Assembly: GCF_028389875.1 (NCBI RefSeq)
Contig: NC_084672.1
Coordinates: 7,304,458 to 7,368,457 of the forward strand
Length of the DNA stretch: 64,000 nucleotides
Source: Rhea pennata
Lineage: Eukaryota; Chordata; Aves; Rheiformes; Rheidae
Direction of reading: 5' to 3'
Positions within the stretch are counted from its first letter, which is position 1, and each line of letters begins with the position of its first letter. The position numbers were made by a program, and so were the translations under genes. The notes below the pieces were generated by a model, which made no database searches, was not told the origin of the DNA, and saw only the letters and a list, made by a program, of their open reading frames with translations. Positions 61,301 through 64,000 of this stretch are shown here, one piece after another.

Positions 61301-64000
61301 AATACTGTTCCTCCTGCACCTTTGTTATCCCTGCTCATTTAGCATCCTTATCGCCATGCACCCACACACTACAGAAATAACGACAGAAAAGAGATTTGCT
61401 TTGCCGTTGATACTGAGAAGACCGAGAAAGCTGAGCTTCTTTTCTCTGTGGAAGTGCTTAAACCCCACCACTTCAGATGTCCCACTTTCCACATCAGACA
61501 CGGGATAATTCAGGCTAGAAGGGCTCTAAGAGGATCTCCCACAGCTCTCCGACTCTCACCAGCCTCTCTAAGCCCTCAGCTTCATACCATTTAGCCCGTA
61601 AACAACACCCAGTGCCAGCGAACTGAGTTGTGGAGGCATCGTGCATCCTCCCTCCCTCCTGCCACGGTGCCAGTCGTGGGTGACAGGCCGTAGGGTTTAC
61701 AAGCAAATATACTTAGGTACGCCAAGTAGCTTTGATTTGTCACTAAACATCAGGGAGTACAAGGGATAATTGGCAACCTCATTACATGAGGTTTAACTAC
61801 TCTCCAGAAACGACAAACTATAATAATCACGTTGGTGCTTGAAATGAATTGTTAGGCACATTACAATCACCAAGGCCCCTTTTTCCAGTTGGAGCACCCT
61901 ACAGAGACATGTTTTCAATTTGCAGTAAAGATGAGGAACACAGAAAGTAAAGTAGTAAATTAGAGGGAGGTTTACAACCTGGTCCACCTAGGACAATGTG
62001 GTGAGGAAAAGGAGAAATATTTGTCGAGTCAAAGTACTACTTTCTATCAGCAATGTAAGGAGCGAGTCTCAGACCTGAATAGAAAACAAAAGGCAAAAAT
62101 CTTCATTTGGCTTGAGGAATAGGGGATAAAGAAAATAGTGCCAGCAGCATGAAGAAAATACCACATGGAAAGAGTCAGCTCATATAAAATGGAAGATGGA
62201 GTAAGGCAAGGGGCACTGAAGATAACTCAGGTGAGTTTAATATGCCAAAGTCTATGAGATCTTGGTGAAATTAATATCACAAAGGGTAAGGATGACAATC
62301 ATGTCATATGGGCTTCTTGAGAAATAGTGGCTTGAAGCAACAGTAACATTCTCACATGGGCACACGATCTGTCACACATGGAAGGTGGGTCCTCCTAGTC
62401 TATCATCCTGCCTCCAGCAACGGCCTTTGCTTGACTTCAGAGAGAGATGTAAACCCCCCTTGTCTGTGTAATGCTGTTCAGCACAAGGTGCATTTTTTTT
62501 CCGGAGACAGATGTGCTCTGCCTGATCTCTGCTGCTGCTCCGAGGCATGCAGCTTAAAGGCCCTTCTGAGTTAATCAAAGTAGTGATAACAAGCATGCTG
62601 GCCTTGAGAACAGCTAAGAAGAACCCACCAACAAAATCCATGTCCTCACAAAATTCAAGATAAAGGAAACTCAGAGGTCCCAGGAGGAGCTGTCTCAAAC
62701 ATGGCCCTTCTGAGATCAAGGAAGCCCAGCAAGCCACTATGGAAAAGACTTTGGGCCTTTTATGATTACCTGCCTCTCCCATACCCACAATTAGGGTTCC
62801 TCAGCATGCCTTTTAGATATTGCTAGAGACCCAAGGCCCAAATCCAGAAAGACGTTAAAGTCTTGGTAGCATTCCAGATCCAGGCCAGAGACTTACTCCT
62901 ATGCCATGAATGGATTTATTTGAATAGCTGTGCCAAAAAACAAGCAGTATAGTTTCTCTCGAAGTGTGGCTGATCACGTCCATGGGCATTCAACGCACAT
63001 CCAGGAACGCTCCCTTGCAAGAACGAACTCAGGGACTCCCGGCTGGCTTTGTAGCGGTGTGCAAGGCTCCTTGTCCCACACCGTGCCCCCAAAACGTTCC
63101 CACCAATGCCTGCCGAGAGCCTTCAAGTGAAACATCCTTGTGTTAATCACGCCCGTTACTGTGAGATTCCACTGGGCAACAGTGGCTTTTCATTACCTGG
63201 GACCCTCCTGCCACGGCTGGGAGGCTTTGGCCCAGCTCTTAGGGTCTACTCCCAGAAAGCACTTTTGGGGAGAGAAATCTCAAATTCAGAGCAGCGCTCT
63301 CGCAAGCAGCAGATTGGTGTGCACAGCAGGAAGGAAGCAAGCAAACAGAAGACAAGACAGCTGTCACCTGCACATCTCACCTTATCTGCATTCTTGGAAA
63401 CAAAGCTGGGTGAAAAACAAAGGGTTTCCAAATCTTTGCAAATCTAGGAAATTTGCAGTTTTGAAATTCATCTAATTCCACAATGATTTTTCTTTTAATT
63501 CCTTGCAAATGAGCTTCTCTTTCCAAACCTGAAGGATCCTATATCAGTTTCAATCCTTTTAAGTGTTTTAATCTCCCTCTCTAGACAGATAGAAGAAAAT
63601 GAATTTCTGTTTTAAATCACTTCAAGAAAAAGTGCATTTAGAGCAGAACATTTCGGCGGTGTTAAAGAGAAAGAAGGCAGTGAAGCATTCACAAAACTAG
63701 ATTTCATCGGAACTGACCACTCAATTCAGTGTAAATGACATTTTCATGGGAAAAAAATGATTTTGACAGAATACTCAAGAACCTGTGTTGGGGCATGTGG
63801 AGGGCTAGAGACAGCCAAGAGCAAAGGGCAACAGCAGCTTTTATTTGTCCTCTCCCTGCCCTCAATCCTTCGCTTCCCAGATGTCCTTGCTTACCTACCT
63901 GTGCCTCTTCCCACTTGATCTGTGGTGGGACAATGGTCTGTGCACGGGGACGAGCCAGGCAGCTGGACAGCCCCCATCCCCGTCATTCCTTGCACTGCCA
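58326..64000 (-). other. SLCO3A1: SLCO3A1 upstream intron, incomplete
   Basis: At least 5.7 kb of the intron before the segment 7 exon; its donor is outside the window. It holds a C-rich tract (58644-58657), a moderately CpG-rich patch around 58.87-59.06 kb, a short poly-A at about 59.81-59.83 kb and a TA/CA microsatellite at 60.99-61.06 kb. None of the open frames here resembles the exon that should precede (SLCO3A1 membrane segments 5-6 and the loop before segment 7). Confidence 0.7.
60990..61057. repeat. TA/CA/TG mixed microsatellite
   Basis: Alternating purine-pyrimidine sequence: ATACATATACATACATATAT, a TGTGTGTG section and then (TA)6. It is partly self-complementary. Located in the upstream SLCO3A1 intron. 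Confidence 0.93.

Overview
The window is vertebrate genomic DNA, most likely from a bird. The evidence is the sparse, old repeat content (copies of the CR1 non-LTR retrotransposon in both orientations, plus a few eroded MIR-type SINE pieces), the short introns, and six consecutive exons of one recognisable gene. A crocodilian cannot be fully excluded from sequence alone. There are no bacterial-type operons, CRISPR arrays, rRNA genes or prophages.

The one gene I can support firmly is SLCO3A1 (organic anion transporter OATP3A1/OATP-D), on the minus strand. Its last six coding exons lie at 58325-58161, 56495-56297, 55412-55274, 49851-49676, 46678-46614 and 41305-40926. Every junction has GT-AG signals on the minus strand and the reading phases join cleanly. 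Together they give 374 residues, about the C-terminal half of a roughly 710-residue transporter: membrane segments 7-12, the large cysteine-rich (Kazal-like) extracellular loop, and a cytoplasmic tail ending in Glu-Ser-Val-Leu. The upstream exons lie beyond position 64000. A 3' UTR of about 2.1 kb probably runs to an AATAAA on the minus strand at 38806-38801.

Region by region: 1-38.8 kb is downstream of SLCO3A1 and appears intergenic. It holds a CR1 copy on + (6924-7545), older CR1 fragments on - (6172-6455 and 9265-9845), MIR-like fragments, homopolymer runs and a few CpG-richer patches (13-14.3, 19.2-19.9 and 26.7-27.1 kb). 38.8-40.9 kb is the probable 3' UTR, with UG/UA microsatellites and a CpG-dense patch. 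40.9-58.3 kb is the exon-intron body. 58.3-64 kb is the start of the next upstream intron.

The most interesting unexplained items are speculative: a signal-peptide-like first-exon candidate on + at 27048-27105 with a strong start context and a phase-1 donor; a cysteine/tryptophan-rich open segment 1.3 kb further on that vaguely resembles part of an Ig V domain but does not join in frame; and a second signal-peptide-like mini-exon on + at 49076-49120 inside an SLCO3A1 intron. I see no convincing new multi-gene system.
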